Of a stretch of DNA of 64,000 bases, positions 45,900 through 57,084 are shown in pieces. The notes under the pieces are model-generated. The model was given only the letters and a program-made list of their open reading frames with translations. It did no database searches and was not told where the DNA came from. Positions within the stretch are counted from its first letter, which is position 1; the number at the start of each line of letters is the position of its first letter. The translations under genes and the position numbers were made by a program. The stretch is from Isoetes taiwanensis (lineage: Eukaryota > Streptophyta > Lycopodiopsida > Isoetales > Isoetaceae): assembly GCA_021234155.1 (NCBI GenBank), contig JAJEKV010000082.1, forward strand, positions 1,917,377-1,981,376. Reading direction: 5' to 3'.

Positions 45900-47043
45900 G
45901 GATTATTTAGGGTTTTTGTGACGCCCAGTGACACTTAGACAGCAACGATTTGTTTGGAATGTGTCTGATGGTATAGATTGTTTGGGCATAACGGATCACA
46001 AGATATGCATTCGAATGCCGCTTCAACAGTCACAGAATGATGCAGTTTACACTTGTCTCATAGATTTGCTCGGTGGCATACATTCTGATGTGCATGTTGC
46101 AAGAATACCCATAAAAAATAGATTGGTTGAGCAAGCTGCCAAAGCTTACCTCGCGCCTTTGCCTGCTAAGAAGGAAAATCGGAAGTTTTGCAGGCAGTTT
46201 TTACTCGATTCGGTTTGAAGGCCTGATCTTTGGACTACAGGATGTGAAAAATGGCCCGACACAGACCCTGTGTGCTTCAATTCCTGAGAGAAATAGGAGA
46301 AGAAAACATTAAATTCTCTTTGATAAGATCCAAGGTATGGAAGATACAGATATTGATTAATAGATAGCCAGTTTCTGTAAAGATAACAGAGCTATGGCTC
46401 ACTTCCTAGAAGATTTCATGTTATCCTCTTCAATGTCTTGCTCCCAAATATGATCAAACTTCTAAGATCTACATAAATTTTTATTGTGGAGTCATCTCAA
46501 TTATCATGAACATAGCATAAAATTTAATGTTACAATCAGGCAGTATATTAGGATATAATTAAGTTGAAATTCTAAAACAAATGCATCATGCTCGGATTTA
46601 ATCAGAAACGTATGATTAACTTCATCACGTTCTGGCCGCCGTGTTTTAGATATATTAGAGATGACGGCACAAAAGGCATATGTTTATCTTATAAATACCA
46701 TAAGGAGCTGCCAATAGCTTAGAAGCCCAGTTTTTGTGAGCAGAGCACAACTCCAACCACTTAGTAACAAACATATATTGATTTGCTAGATAGCATTATT
46801 TTTTTTTACATCAGAGTATCCATGAAGGACAGATTTGTTGAGCAAGCTGCCAAGGATTACCTCAGGCCTCTGTCTAATAAGCAACAGACTGATCTACATG
46901 CAAAGGTTTGGAATTCTAAGGCTTGGCTTTTACAAGCAGCCATATGTTGTTATGCAGGAGTAATTAGTTGTTTTCAGTTTGCCAAGTGCGTAATTGCGCA
47001 TGCATCAATGGCTCCTCTAAAGGGCAACCCATTGATGCATTAG
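45900..47043 (+). CDS. Two related exon-like segments of unknown function
   Basis: At 45928-46218 the plus frame reads ITDHKICIRMPLQQSQND and then IPIKNRLVEQAAKAYLAPLP. At 46805-47043 it reads RVSMKDRFVEQAAKDYLRPL. The shared core (K-[ND]-R-[LF]-VEQAAK-x-YL-x-PL) shows an exon-sized duplication about 700 bp apart. No known domain is recognised. They may be alternative or duplicated last exons of a small gene, or pieces of a repeat. No start codon or upstream exon could be assigned. Confidence 0.25.
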
Positions 47044-47184
47044 CATCTTGTTTATTTTCCTTTACATTCTTAATTAGATTCATATTGTACAAAAACCCCT
47101 TCTATAAATCCATTTTTGATTAAATCTTTTTTGCTTCCACCAAAATTTTATAAAAAACATTTCCTCATTTTGACTTCGGCTGTG

Positions 47185-47300
47185 AGTAGAACATACGACA
47201 ATTTATATTGGCAACATCCATGAGTGGATATCATGTGAATGCAATTTATATTGGCAACATCCATGAGTGGATATCATGTGAGTGGATATCATCGACAAAG
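47185..47300 (+). repeat. Tandem duplication of about 42 bp
   Basis: AATTTATATTGGCAACATCC followed by ATGAGTGGATATCATGTGA occurs twice at about 47200-47280. A third partial repeat (GTGGATATCAT) follows. Confidence 0.85.
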
Positions 47301-48434
47301 ACTAACACGTCAATTTTATATTGGAAACTATTAAGCTGGCATTATAGTGATGGTCAAGCTCCATAGTGATATCTCCTCCTCCTTTCTATTTCCTTTTGTA
47401 TTCATCTAGCATATTCTTGAACTAGCCTATTGGTAGCCATCAAAACTCTCAATCAATAACCATTGAGGAGAAAATATTAGAGCAAAGGCGCCAGTTTCTA
47501 TCATTATCAACAAGACAAAAGATTTTGCCTTTCCTTTCAGGAAGAGCGGAATGGATGTAGGATATTAGGGACATGCGCATACTTATGTTGTTCTTGCTGA
47601 GCATCATGCCAAATCTCATTGATTGGCCTTGAATGCATTTTTTTGCTATTTCCAAAAGAAAAAAATAAATAAATAAATAATAATGATGATGAGGAATTTG
47701 CAATATTCTACATGCTGTATGATCTGTGTATTTGTTTTGGCTTATGATGCTGTTTTCGATCAAAAAATTCCACCCATGCTTCCAAACAATCTCCCGAAAG
47801 AATGTCTTCCAACAGATAATAGAGAAAGACTCTGCATTATCAGGTCGTGTTTTCCCAAATCCAATAATTACACAAAGATTCATACTATGTATACACCAAA
47901 AAGATTACATACTATGTAAATTCTGCACTGTTACACAAAAAATATTAATCTCTTTTCTGCTTGAAAGGCAACATCAAAATAAAAAAAGAGGAACCTTACA
48001 CTAGTAAGACAGCGGTGAGCATATGAACAAAGATCGGCTACAAATGCTAAAATGAATACAAAAACCTTAAACAGGTGATTCGCTCTATCATCCTATATTA
48101 TCCTCAAAATTAAAGCAGATAGCCTAGACCAATATGGAATAACAAGAAGAATAGGATACATGTAAGGATACATATGATCTCCTAAACCGAAGCAACTTCA
48201 AAAGCCTGTGGCAGAGAAGACACCCCATGGAATCAGAGTTGATCCTGGACGAAAACATTTCGACAGCAAAATGTTTGGATACAAAAGTATTAAGCCACTG
48301 AACCGTTATCTTACCATTTCCTCATTCATGGAGAGAAACTGCTTACCATCGTACTTCCCATCCTCAATTTTAACACCTGATCTAAAGAAATACGCATGTG
48401 TTTTCCCTGTTCCCCTGCCCTCTCATAATGCTTT

Positions 48435-51127
48435 CTATCTACTATGATCATAATCTTCGTACTTCCTATGCTTACCATCTTCAGTTTTAACACCTGATCT
48501 ATCAGAAAAATCTCTATTAGCGTGTGCTTTTCTCTGCTCCCTTGTCTTCCCAGAATGCTTGTTTCTATGTTCATAATCATGCAAGGCTTGTTTATCATGG
48601 CCACTAGATTTGTAATGCATGTCATATCCTGTATTATACGCACCATCCTTGTCATCATACCAGTGCCCATATTTATCCTCCCTAGATGCCTTCCTGTCTT
48701 CCCTGTCTCCATGCCTTTTAGCCTCTCTAAAGGCTTTCCTATCTTCCTTATCTTCATATCTTGTGTTCCTTTCTCCGGCAATGGGTCTGGATTTCTCCCC
48801 CCCAGACACTTTTGAGTAACGGTCATGTTGTCTTTGAGGACTCCTAGTGACACTTTCACAATGGGACTTACCAGGTACATCCTCACTTGCAATAGACACT
48901 TCAGCCACACTCTCAATAGAGTTCTTTTGGTATCCAAAGCAGCCTATCCCACCGGCCGCAACAATCTTTCCCATATGACTATCAATAATATCATGAAGCA
49001 CCTATAAGACAGCATCCAAACTATTAGCTATCATTAGTGTAGTTGCTGAGCATAAACAAGGTAAAGTTAAATCTAGCATGCTAACTACACACTACAACTA
49101 ATGTTCCTGTACCTGAGTGGGTGTACGACGAATCTTTTTTCCTCGATATGACATGCGACGCCGCTTATAATCTCTCTCTTCTGCCAACAATTCTTCTTTT
49201 GTTTTATGTTTTTTAGAACCCTGGATAAATAGCAAGTGCATGCAATTAGAGACCATTAGGGATTCCTTAAACATGACTGCATCATTACTTTATTTAGAGC
49301 CGTTTACAAATAATACATCCCCTCAAGAACACCATTTCAAAACAATGCCACTTAAAACAAATTCGATAAGACTGATCATCGTTTTATTTAATGAAGATAG
49401 TCCATGAAGATACTAAACAAAAGATAACTGAAGCAAACCTCAGCTTTGTGCCCTAAGCTATAACATCTGACACTATTTCATTTTTAGCAACGATTCATCG
49501 AGCAACTATGGCTCACAAAGACATCTTTCAAACGAATAAAGACATTCCAAACCTCTTGTTGCTGTGAGTGCCAGATTAGACTATCATGCTCTAGAACGGC
49601 TCTATAGTTAGGCTGCAGATTACGCTGTATGGATGCTCTTTGAAGAAAGGCCTCATACTCAGATATCCTGCAATAATGTATAAGATGTATAAGCATATAT
49701 GGATGACGAGTTATTACAAGGAATATACAAAATAGATGCACTTACAGATTGGCTTTGGACATCCTATTCGTGTGTATGCACCCATTTACATAATCTTCTA
49801 GATATGCTCTTTCAAGCAAAGCAGCAATTGCTGCATCTACCTGACAAGATTTCAAGCGTTTTGTTCCCATAAATTCTATCTTACTTTCTGCACAAATGAT
49901 GTCATTGGTACGCTTCTCCAAATTTAAATCTTCTTGGTTGCTCCTGTGTATTTTGCCAGAAGTATAACAAAGGGCTTGCGCTGATAAAATAACACAAAAT
50001 TTTACTAACTCAAGCACCAGAGCTCTCGCTTGAGGAGGATGGTACAATATGCATAATATACACAGCAGCCAGCTTAAACATTCATGAAAGAAGATGTGGA
50101 TGCTTTCAGACTTTCTGGTAAGGTGGGCAGGAGACGTGCATTCCGTCACATGTTTTTGTAAATCAGACTTAATCGAATTCAGAGCTTCTTTACGGGCAAC
50201 ATGAAAAAGAAGCCTGAGAAGCACAAATACCTGTTGTGCTAAAGTCGAATCCAAAACTATTCCATAAGAAGGAGAGTTTATAAGAAGCCAATCCGTGACC
50301 TTATTTTTATCTATATTCTTCAAATTTAACACCGCTTTAACTAACGGGAATGATGAAGAAACCGTTGATAGATCTTTCCAAGCCAAAACTTCTTTCTCTA
50401 GCATCCACAATTCCGATGGAAGAAGACTTTTTTCTAACCACTCTGCCCTCCCGTTTACAGGATCTGGTTGGCCGTATCTTACCTCATCAAGAGCATGTTC
50501 AACACTTCCTGTATCACTTATCTCATCACTTATACACTTCGGCATCCTAAATGAATTGCATGGAGGCCTAATATTGTAAGAAGCTTCCTGGACAACCGCT
50601 GGGGCATCTTCATAAAAGAACCAACTGCCCAGATTGATCTGGTTAGGGTTATGAATTGGACCTGCAGTTTTAACTTCGTCCCCTCGATCTGGATAACCTG
50701 TTGCTGGATTATGAGTTTCTTGATCTGTTGAAGAATTCCCGTTGGAACATTTATCTTCTGCGCAGCTGTCTATAGTTTGAGAATAACGCAATGATTTAAT
50801 CAACACATCGGCTTCTGCGTCCAGCCTTGCGGGTGCCTGTGGGCACCTAAGCCAATGCCTAAACAAGGCGTTTCCTGGCATGACATGGTTTGAATCAAAA
50901 GGACACTTGGCCAAACAATGAACACCACTTGCAGTAAATTTTTTTCTGTCTAGATTAAACTTCTTCAAAGCTTTTCCGACAATCTTTTCGCTCTCTTCCG
51001 CAAATTCTGATAGCTTCAAAATTAGATCCTTCAACTCTACACTTGCCTCAACATTGCCTACCGATTCCGAAGAAAGATCTGACAATACGGAATGGCCAGC
51101 CGCCAGCTGAGGAGAAGCCCCTTGCAT
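48435..51127 (-). CDS. U11-48K: U11/U12 snRNP 48 kDa protein (U11-48K), CHHC zinc-finger protein of the minor spliceosome
   Basis: Four exons on the minus strand: 51127-49746, 49667-49553, 49220-49113 and 49001-48435. All junctions are GT..AG and all phases agree, giving 723 residues, close to the usual plant size. The CHHC zinc finger is CPFDSNHVMPG..RHWLRC (Cys75, His81, His91, Cys95), the domain known to bind the 5' splice site of U12-type introns. The middle is helical. Exon 3 encodes the conserved motif EELLAEERDYKRRRMSYRGK, and the last exon is a charged Arg/Glu/Asp/Lys-rich tail. The protein is a nuclear component of the U11/U12 di-snRNP needed for U12-type splicing. The frame has no lesion, so this is probably a functional single-copy gene. 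A diverged repeat of the tail (RSGVKIEDGK-like) lies just past the stop, to about 48330, so the exact C-terminus may vary. Confidence 0.92.
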
Positions 51128-51139
51128 TTCATAAGGACC

Positions 51140-51845
51140 ATTGGCGCTTGCGAACCCTAAAAAGCATATAATAGTTTTCTGTTTCCTGATTTTTCTAAAT
51201 ACTAGTTATGTATGGTGCCCCGCGTCGTGGTCTTTTTTGGCTCCCGAAATCGGGGTCTTGGTACCGAAAATCGCTTTTAACGCTTTGAAAAGGCCCCCGA
51301 AACCACAAGTCATATTTATGCTTGACAATGAATTATACGGTTATTCAGCATCAATTTAGGATCAAAGAGATAATCTGAAGGATAAAAAGCTTGGATTCAA
51401 AGTAGAAATGGGCGAAAACGGCTTTGGAAGGGTCGATTTTGAGGCGAAGTGCGGATTAAGAATGATTGATTGTTCCGTAGTGTGTCTTGGATTCTCTCGA
51501 AAAATGCAAAAACATGGGAAAACAGGGATGATGTGAGCAAAACTGGGACTCGGTATGCAAAGAAAGAGCCGATTTGTATTGCTAAAGGGCCGATTAAGGA
51601 CTGAGGAGGATCGATTTGCCTAGGAATCATAGAATTAGAGACTTTTACACCGATTTTGGAGCTATCAGACTGGGCTCGGATTCAAAGGAAAACAGGCCGA
51701 AATTGCTTAAGAAGAGCCGAAATTGGATTGGGCATGGTCGATTTGGCTTGGAAACGCTCCAATTTGGAAAATCGATGCTAGAAACATGCTGTGCCGTTGC
51801 TTTTCTAGAGCCACCCTTTCTGTGTCGTAGCCACTGGACAATAAA
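51140..51845. other. Upstream flank of U11-48K; no gene recognised
   Basis: Contains recurring GGTCGATTT/GCCGATT words (51430-51760) but no clear core promoter element or coding exon. The promoter of U11-48K must lie near 51130-51300, but no motif could be assigned. Confidence 0.35.
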
Positions 51846-52292
51846 TTGAAACAATGGGCAGAAACAGGGAACCTGAGGGCACAGGGGCAGGCAGGCTTCA
51901 GGCTAGAACACTCAACCACGGACAACCTAGTAACCCTTCGGATATTAATAGAGCAGAATAGAATTCAGGGGAAGAAAGTAATATGTTGCTTTGTGGACTT
52001 TACAAAGGCTTTTGACACAGTCCCGAGGGAGAAGCTCATACAGAAACTCATAGATATGCATGCACCAAGAGATATGGTGGGAGCAATTGCAAGATTGTAT
52101 CACAATGTATATGAAAAAATGGAAGAGGAGGGAAAGGCAATAAATTGCGATACGGGAGTAAAGCAGGAATGCCTGTTATCCCCAACCTTGTTCGGAATAT
52201 ATGTAGATGCATTACAGGACTTCATAGTAGAACAACAAGGGGACATGGACGCTCCTACACTAGGGGAAATCAAGGTACCCAAATGGCAGCTA
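51846..52292 (+). pseudogene. LINE reverse-transcriptase fragment
   Basis: The plus frame of 149 codons includes GFRLEHSTTDNLVTLRILIE (the QxGFRxxxST block), CCFVDFTKAFDTVPREKLI and GVKQECLLSPTLFGIYVDAL. These are RT blocks of a non-LTR retrotransposon. The usual QGC is QEC here. It ends before the active-site (F/Y)xDD block, where Copia-type sequence begins, so it is truncated. Confidence 0.8.
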
Positions 52293-52294
52293 TG

Positions 52295-53836
52295 AGAGAG
52301 GAAATGTCAGCATCTGAAAGAACACAAACTTATGATATTGTCAAGAAGCCCAAAGGCAAGAATGCTTGGAAGCAAATGGATATATAAAAAAAAATAGAGA
52401 TAAATGGAGAACAAAAATTCAACGCGAGATTAGTGGCTCAAGGGTTCACACAAAAGAGAGATATGGACGATGAGGAAACCTTCTCTCCAATAGTGAAACT
52501 AATACAAGCATCAGGATTTTGCTTGCATTTGCAAATGCACATAATCTGGAAATACACCACATGGATGTGAGTACAACATTCTTAAATGCAAAATTAAATG
52601 AGGATGGTTATATGAGGCAGGCACCAGCATTTGAAGTCAAAGGGGAAGGTTTGATCTGGAAGCTCAAGCGTACAGTATATAGTATATGGGCTCAAACAAT
52701 CTCCTAAGGCGTGGTACAATTGCATTGATGAATATCTGCAAAAAAAGGTTCACAAAGTTCCTAAATGATGGAAATATGTATATCCTTAAAAAGGGAATCA
52801 ATTTTGCATTCTTGCTTTATATGTTGATGATAACATCTTGGTGCCAAGTAATTCAAAAATTCTGAAATATTGTAAGAACATCCTAAAAAGCAAGTAAGAT
52901 GAATGACTTAGGAGAGCTCAAGAAGTTTCTAGGAATGGAGGTCAGCAGAGATAGGTCCAAAAATGTGTTACGGATTACTTAAGCAAATAACATTGAAGGT
53001 GTGTTGAAAAGATTTTATATGCAAAACACATGCAGGACGGTAATATATCCAGAAGCCCTAAAGTGCAAGGACTGAAATTATCAAGTGATATGAGTGCTAA
53101 AAACAAAACAAAAATGATGAGAATGACTGATGTCCCTTATAGGGAATTAATAGGATGCTTGTTGTTTGTATCAAACTATTCTAGGCCAGACATTGCATTC
53201 ACTGTCAGCCTGCTAAGTAGATTCTGTAACAATCCTGGATACCGACATTGGATCATAGCAAAAAGGGTGTTGAGATACTTGAAGTCTACAAAAGGGCATG
53301 GTCTTACTTTTATTAGTAAAGTTTAACACTGACTGGATATACTGATGCAGACTGGGGAGATGATGTGGACACAAGGAAATCCACCTCTGGATTTTGCTTA
53401 ATAATAGGAGGGGCTGCAATTGCATGGCAAAAGCAAGAAGCAATCGAGTGTGGCCATGTGTACTGCTGAGGCCGAGTACAACTCAACAATACTTGCAGCA
53501 CAAGAAATTGTCTGTGTAAGACGTTTGCTTGATGAGCTTAAAATTTTTCAAACTTCTCCTACTGTGTTGTTCTCCGACATCTTAAGTTGCATAGCCATTA
53601 GAAGGAACCTTGTGCTACATCAGAGGACTAAGCATATAGAATTGCATATACACTTCATAAGAGAAATGGTAACCAAAGGTGTTGTAACAGTGGAATACAT
53701 TCCCACACGTGATCAGGTTGCAAATGTGTTGACTAAAGGTCTACCTGAATGTAAGTTTCAGAAATTCAAACATATGTTGGGAATATCAGAAGCTGAGTGC
53801 ACAACAGAAATTAACACGAATTCATGCACTAAGTAA
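52295..53836 (+). pseudogene. Copia (Ty1) reverse transcriptase/RNase H fragment
   Basis: The plus-strand frames give FNARLVAQGFTQKRDMDDEE and FSPIVKL (52420-52505), then LEIHHMDVSTTFLNAKLNED (52550), LALYVDDNILVPS (YVDD at 52820-52831) and MNDLGELKKFLGMEVSRDRS. Then come YRELIGCLLFVSNYSRPDIA, YTDADWGDDVDTRKSTSGFC, AMCTAEAEYNSTILAAQEI and HIELHIHFIRE up to the stop at 53836. This is the classic Copia RT and RNase H order. Stops and shifts interrupt it. A purine-rich tract GAAAGGGGAA at about 54008-54017, followed by TG, may be the polypurine tract and 3' LTR start. The 5' LTR, gag, protease and integrase are missing. Confidence 0.85.
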
Positions 53837-54017
53837 GCAGGTTAAGTTTGCAAAAGAGCAAACAGTTAAAATGATGAAACAATTATATACACTTTCAGAT
53901 GAAAATGTGGCATTTACATAAAAGGGGAAGGAAGGAATTCGTCATAGTCATGAAAATCCACATTATGTTGACAGATCAGAGTTTAATGGTTCAAAAGATG
54001 TTAACATGAAAGGGGAA

Positions 54018-54985
54018 TGATGAAAATAATGTTAAATCTTCTGAGGCATTCATTTGCAACTGATATATTAAGATTCTTAAGGAATATGTCATGGTGCAAA
54101 TTATCATGGAGGTATATTAAGTATATGCCATGGTGAAAATTATCATGGATGTTCATGGTTGCACAATGGTTCAGATTGTGCAAAGGTAAAAGTTTATTTA
54201 TAGGATATTATGCTCGGTCGAATGTTTTTCGAGCCAACTACATTTGAATATTTGAGGCAAGTCTATGGAACAGTGTAGGTCTGATTCTCGCGATCTAAAG
54301 CGGTCGGATCCAAGCCTAAGCGGCCGTATCTGACCCTATAAGAATAACAAGTAGATAGGGTGATTCAAGGAAGCTGTGATTCAATTGCAGGCTCGAGCTC
54401 TCGAGGTTTTATTATGAAAGTAAAGGTGTATGAGTCAGTATCAATGAACAATGCTTTGTTCTAATGGTTTAAATGTATTTTCTTAAGTGTTCTCTAAATA
54501 CATTTCCGTAGATTTGATTAAACATATTGATAATCTAGAACTTAGATTATCTTATTGTTGTCTAGTTGAATAAAACATCTTTCAATTGCTTGCATGTAGA
54601 GTAGCAACAGACGAAGAGCAAAATCCGAAAAGGAGGATGCCCTACCGAATGGAAAACTGGTCAAGCAACTTCATATTCTGCCATGCAAGAACGACATTTA
54701 ATCATATTTTTGGAATTGAACATCAAGTGACTAATAGATAGATAGAGAGATAGTTGATTTAACATCAAGCCACTAGGCAGCATCCAACTGGACATGTGAT
54801 CACACACCACACTACATTGCTCGGTTGGGCCTTGCCCCTAACCACTTTACATTACATCTGTGCAACAGTTCAAAGTGCGATTCTGGACGGTCTCGAACTT
54901 AATAAACAGAAAAAGGAATAATGCCAAGAATTATATGCTTTTACCCATTGAAAACCAGATATTACGTTAAGCTTGAGTGTATACT
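54018..54985 (+). other. Possible Copia 3' LTR, then no gene recognised
   Basis: The LTR would begin TGATGAAAATAATG after the purine tract. Its end is not determinable without a second copy. The words CATGGTG.AAATTATCATGG repeat at about 54089-54150. The rest, to 54985, shows no coding sequence. Confidence 0.35.
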
Positions 54986-54989
54986 TTCA

Positions 54990-55923
54990 GTCTCATCCAC
55001 TTGTTGGTAGATAACTTTTGGCACGTCATTGTCGTGATCATCGCTATCGTTGTCCTCTTCCACTAGGGGTTGTTCAAGCTCATATTCAACATCTATATCC
55101 CTTGACTAAAGAAGCAAGTTATGTAGCAAGAAACATGTAAATATAAGCTTTGGTATAAACTCAATATCCATTGCCAAGGTAGAATGCAAGCACTTGAAGA
55201 CTCTCTTCAAGATGCCAAAAGCTTGCTCGATGAACAATCTTGTTTGTATGTGCTTTAAAATTATAGAAATTTTTAAGTGCACCAAGTTGAGACTCATCTC
55301 CTTGGTATGGTGTTATGAGCCATGAAATAAGACTGACCCTTTGTCACCAACAACGTATGGATGTAAACTATAGTTCCCATTGATCATTAAACATGGCTCG
55401 TACAAAATTTATTGGCATTATGCTTTGTGTGTAAACTCTAAATTTCTGAAAACACGGGCATCATGTACTGGTCCTGAGTAACCAATGCACACATCAAGAA
55501 ACTTCCTATTAGTACCACATACCGCTTGCAGAATAATTGAATGTCGTTTTCTGTCATAGTAATCTACACCTCCTATATCTGGCCGGTTAATTTCTATATA
55601 TGTATGCAATCAATTGCATCATTAGATTTTCGAAATGAATTCTCAATACTTTGGAGCTCGTCGCCAACAGGCCACTTGATCTTATGTCTAAAGCAACGAT
55701 TAAATGCACAACAAACTTCCTTCAAAACCATACATGATGTGCTTACTCCAATTCTAAACTTCTGAGATGTCTTATGGTGGTCAAGACCTTTGAAAATCTT
55801 GTACAATGCAGAACCAACACGAAATGCTACAGGAACTGCAAGTCTGTAATAAGTATCCAGCTTTTGAATGAAAGGAGCAAGTACTTTGCATATCCCAACA
55901 AATGACTTGCTAGTCATTCTCAT
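54990..55923 (-). pseudogene. PIF/Harbinger transposase (DDE_Tnp_4) relic
   Basis: Minus-strand frames in order give MTSKSFVGICKVLAPFIQKL and FRVGSALYKIFKGLDHHKT with SQKFRIGVSTSCMVLKEVCC (55923-55680). Then come DAIDCIHIYIEINRPDIGGV and DYYDRKRHSIILQAVC, YSGPVHDARVFRNLEF (55620-55425), and LFIEQAFGILKRVFKCLHS to FTCFLLHNLLL (55240-55106). The IDC.HI, GPVHDARVF and EQAFGILKRRF-type blocks are the D, D and E positions of Harbinger transposases. Two or three stops or shifts break it. The Myb-like partner ORF of such elements is not identified. Confidence 0.85.
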
Positions 55924-56445
55924 ATTCTCTCTCCATCAACTATCGTCGTACACTTCGAGCAAGAGCGATCAAACCAAACAAAACAAAGTTTAAATTAAAA
56001 TGCACCGATTTGCTCCAAATGCACTTTAAAAGGAATCTTTAAAAAATTCCCTAAAATCCCCCCAAAACCTCCCTTTTCTTAGTATATTTCTGACAAGTGT
56101 GACAATTTGAATATTTTAGGCACCACTTGGAGGGGGGAGGGGATTTGAGAAAAGTAATATAATTAAGGACTATACAAAATAGACATTGGAAAAAAAAATA
56201 GCAAGCGCACAAGAGTACCCAAAAACGTATTTTATTCAAAGTTTTTGAAATCATATAAAATTATGAACAAAATTATAAAAAATGCAACACATTTTGATAT
56301 TGCCTCACTGAAGCAACTATTTTCACATTAAAGTATGCCTCACATGCAAGTTGGAGTTGAAGATGCTCGCTCTTAGTTTTTCATCAGTGGACCAAAAATT
56401 ATGGTGGATGCCTCTCCCACCTTTTCCTTTAATTTGAGCACCCCA

Positions 56446-57078
56446 TTAGTTTCTTGTATTTGTACCATGTCTCTTGGATAATACTCTATTCCGTAATAAT
56501 ATTGATTCTGTATGCCAGGAACCGATTCTATCTTTTGTAGTGTAGGGTTGTTCCAATATCTGCATGAAACAATTGGGATAAAATCGAATAAATATTATGT
56601 ATACATCGTTAATAAATTGGGATGTCCCCTTTACTAACTTCTTGGCAAGAAATGTTATTGCCTCTAATGTCTTAGCTCGCGAGTTAAAGCCATAACTTGT
56701 CTCTAGCCCATATTCTCCATTCCGATGCTCTAGACTATCTTGAACGCTAATAATAATCTTGATGTTGTATCGTCTATAATACCAAGTCGCCAAGGCATAA
56801 AAAGAAAAGGAAAAAGCAAAAGAGAATGGCAAACTTAAATTGGAACATGAAGCATACCTTGCCCAATCAAAGGCATTTTCCAGATAATTTGATGCTCCTT
56901 CTACAAAAGGAGCTGGAGTATTTATTATCCACCATCCTACTAGAATTTTTACTACTCTTATTTGCCTTCGCGCAAGTTCATAAAAGTTATTTTCCGTGAC
57001 GAAGAACTTCCAATGTTTCTGGTTAATAAACGAATTAGTATTTACATAAAGCGAGTAGTCTCTTATTGATAGACACAT
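56446..57078 (-). CDS. Hypothetical protein, possibly two exons
   Basis: The open minus-strand frame of 210 codons contains HWKFFVTENNFYELARRQIR and VEGASNYLENAFDWAR. A possible donor follows (GCAAG|GTATGC), then an AT-rich stretch, and an acceptor (TATTATAG) lies before RYNIKIIISVQDSLEHRNGE. The block ISFLAKKLVK-like (ITFLAKKLVKGTSQFIND) follows. Pro-rich NTPAPFVEG and Trp pairs look like real protein sequence rather than random frame. I recognise no family. Its position 500 bp upstream of the Harbinger transposase on the same strand could make it part of that element, or a remnant of an interrupted host gene. Confidence 0.3.
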   Translation of the reverse strand: MCLSIRDYSLYVNTNSFINQKHWKFFVTENNFYELARRQIRVVKILVGWWIINTPAPFVEGASNYLENAFDWARYASCSNLSLPFSFAFSFSFYALATWYYRRYNIKIIISVQDSLEHRNGEYGLETSYGFNSRAKTLEAITFLAKKLVKGTSQFINDVYIIFIRFYPNCFMQILEQPYTTKDRIGSWHTESILLRNRVLSKRHGTNTRN

Positions 57079-57084
57079 GCAAGA

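Noticed and set aside
48522-48819. Hydrophobic plus-strand frames opposite U11-48K
   Set aside because: They are antisense shadows of the charged C-terminal tail of U11-48K.
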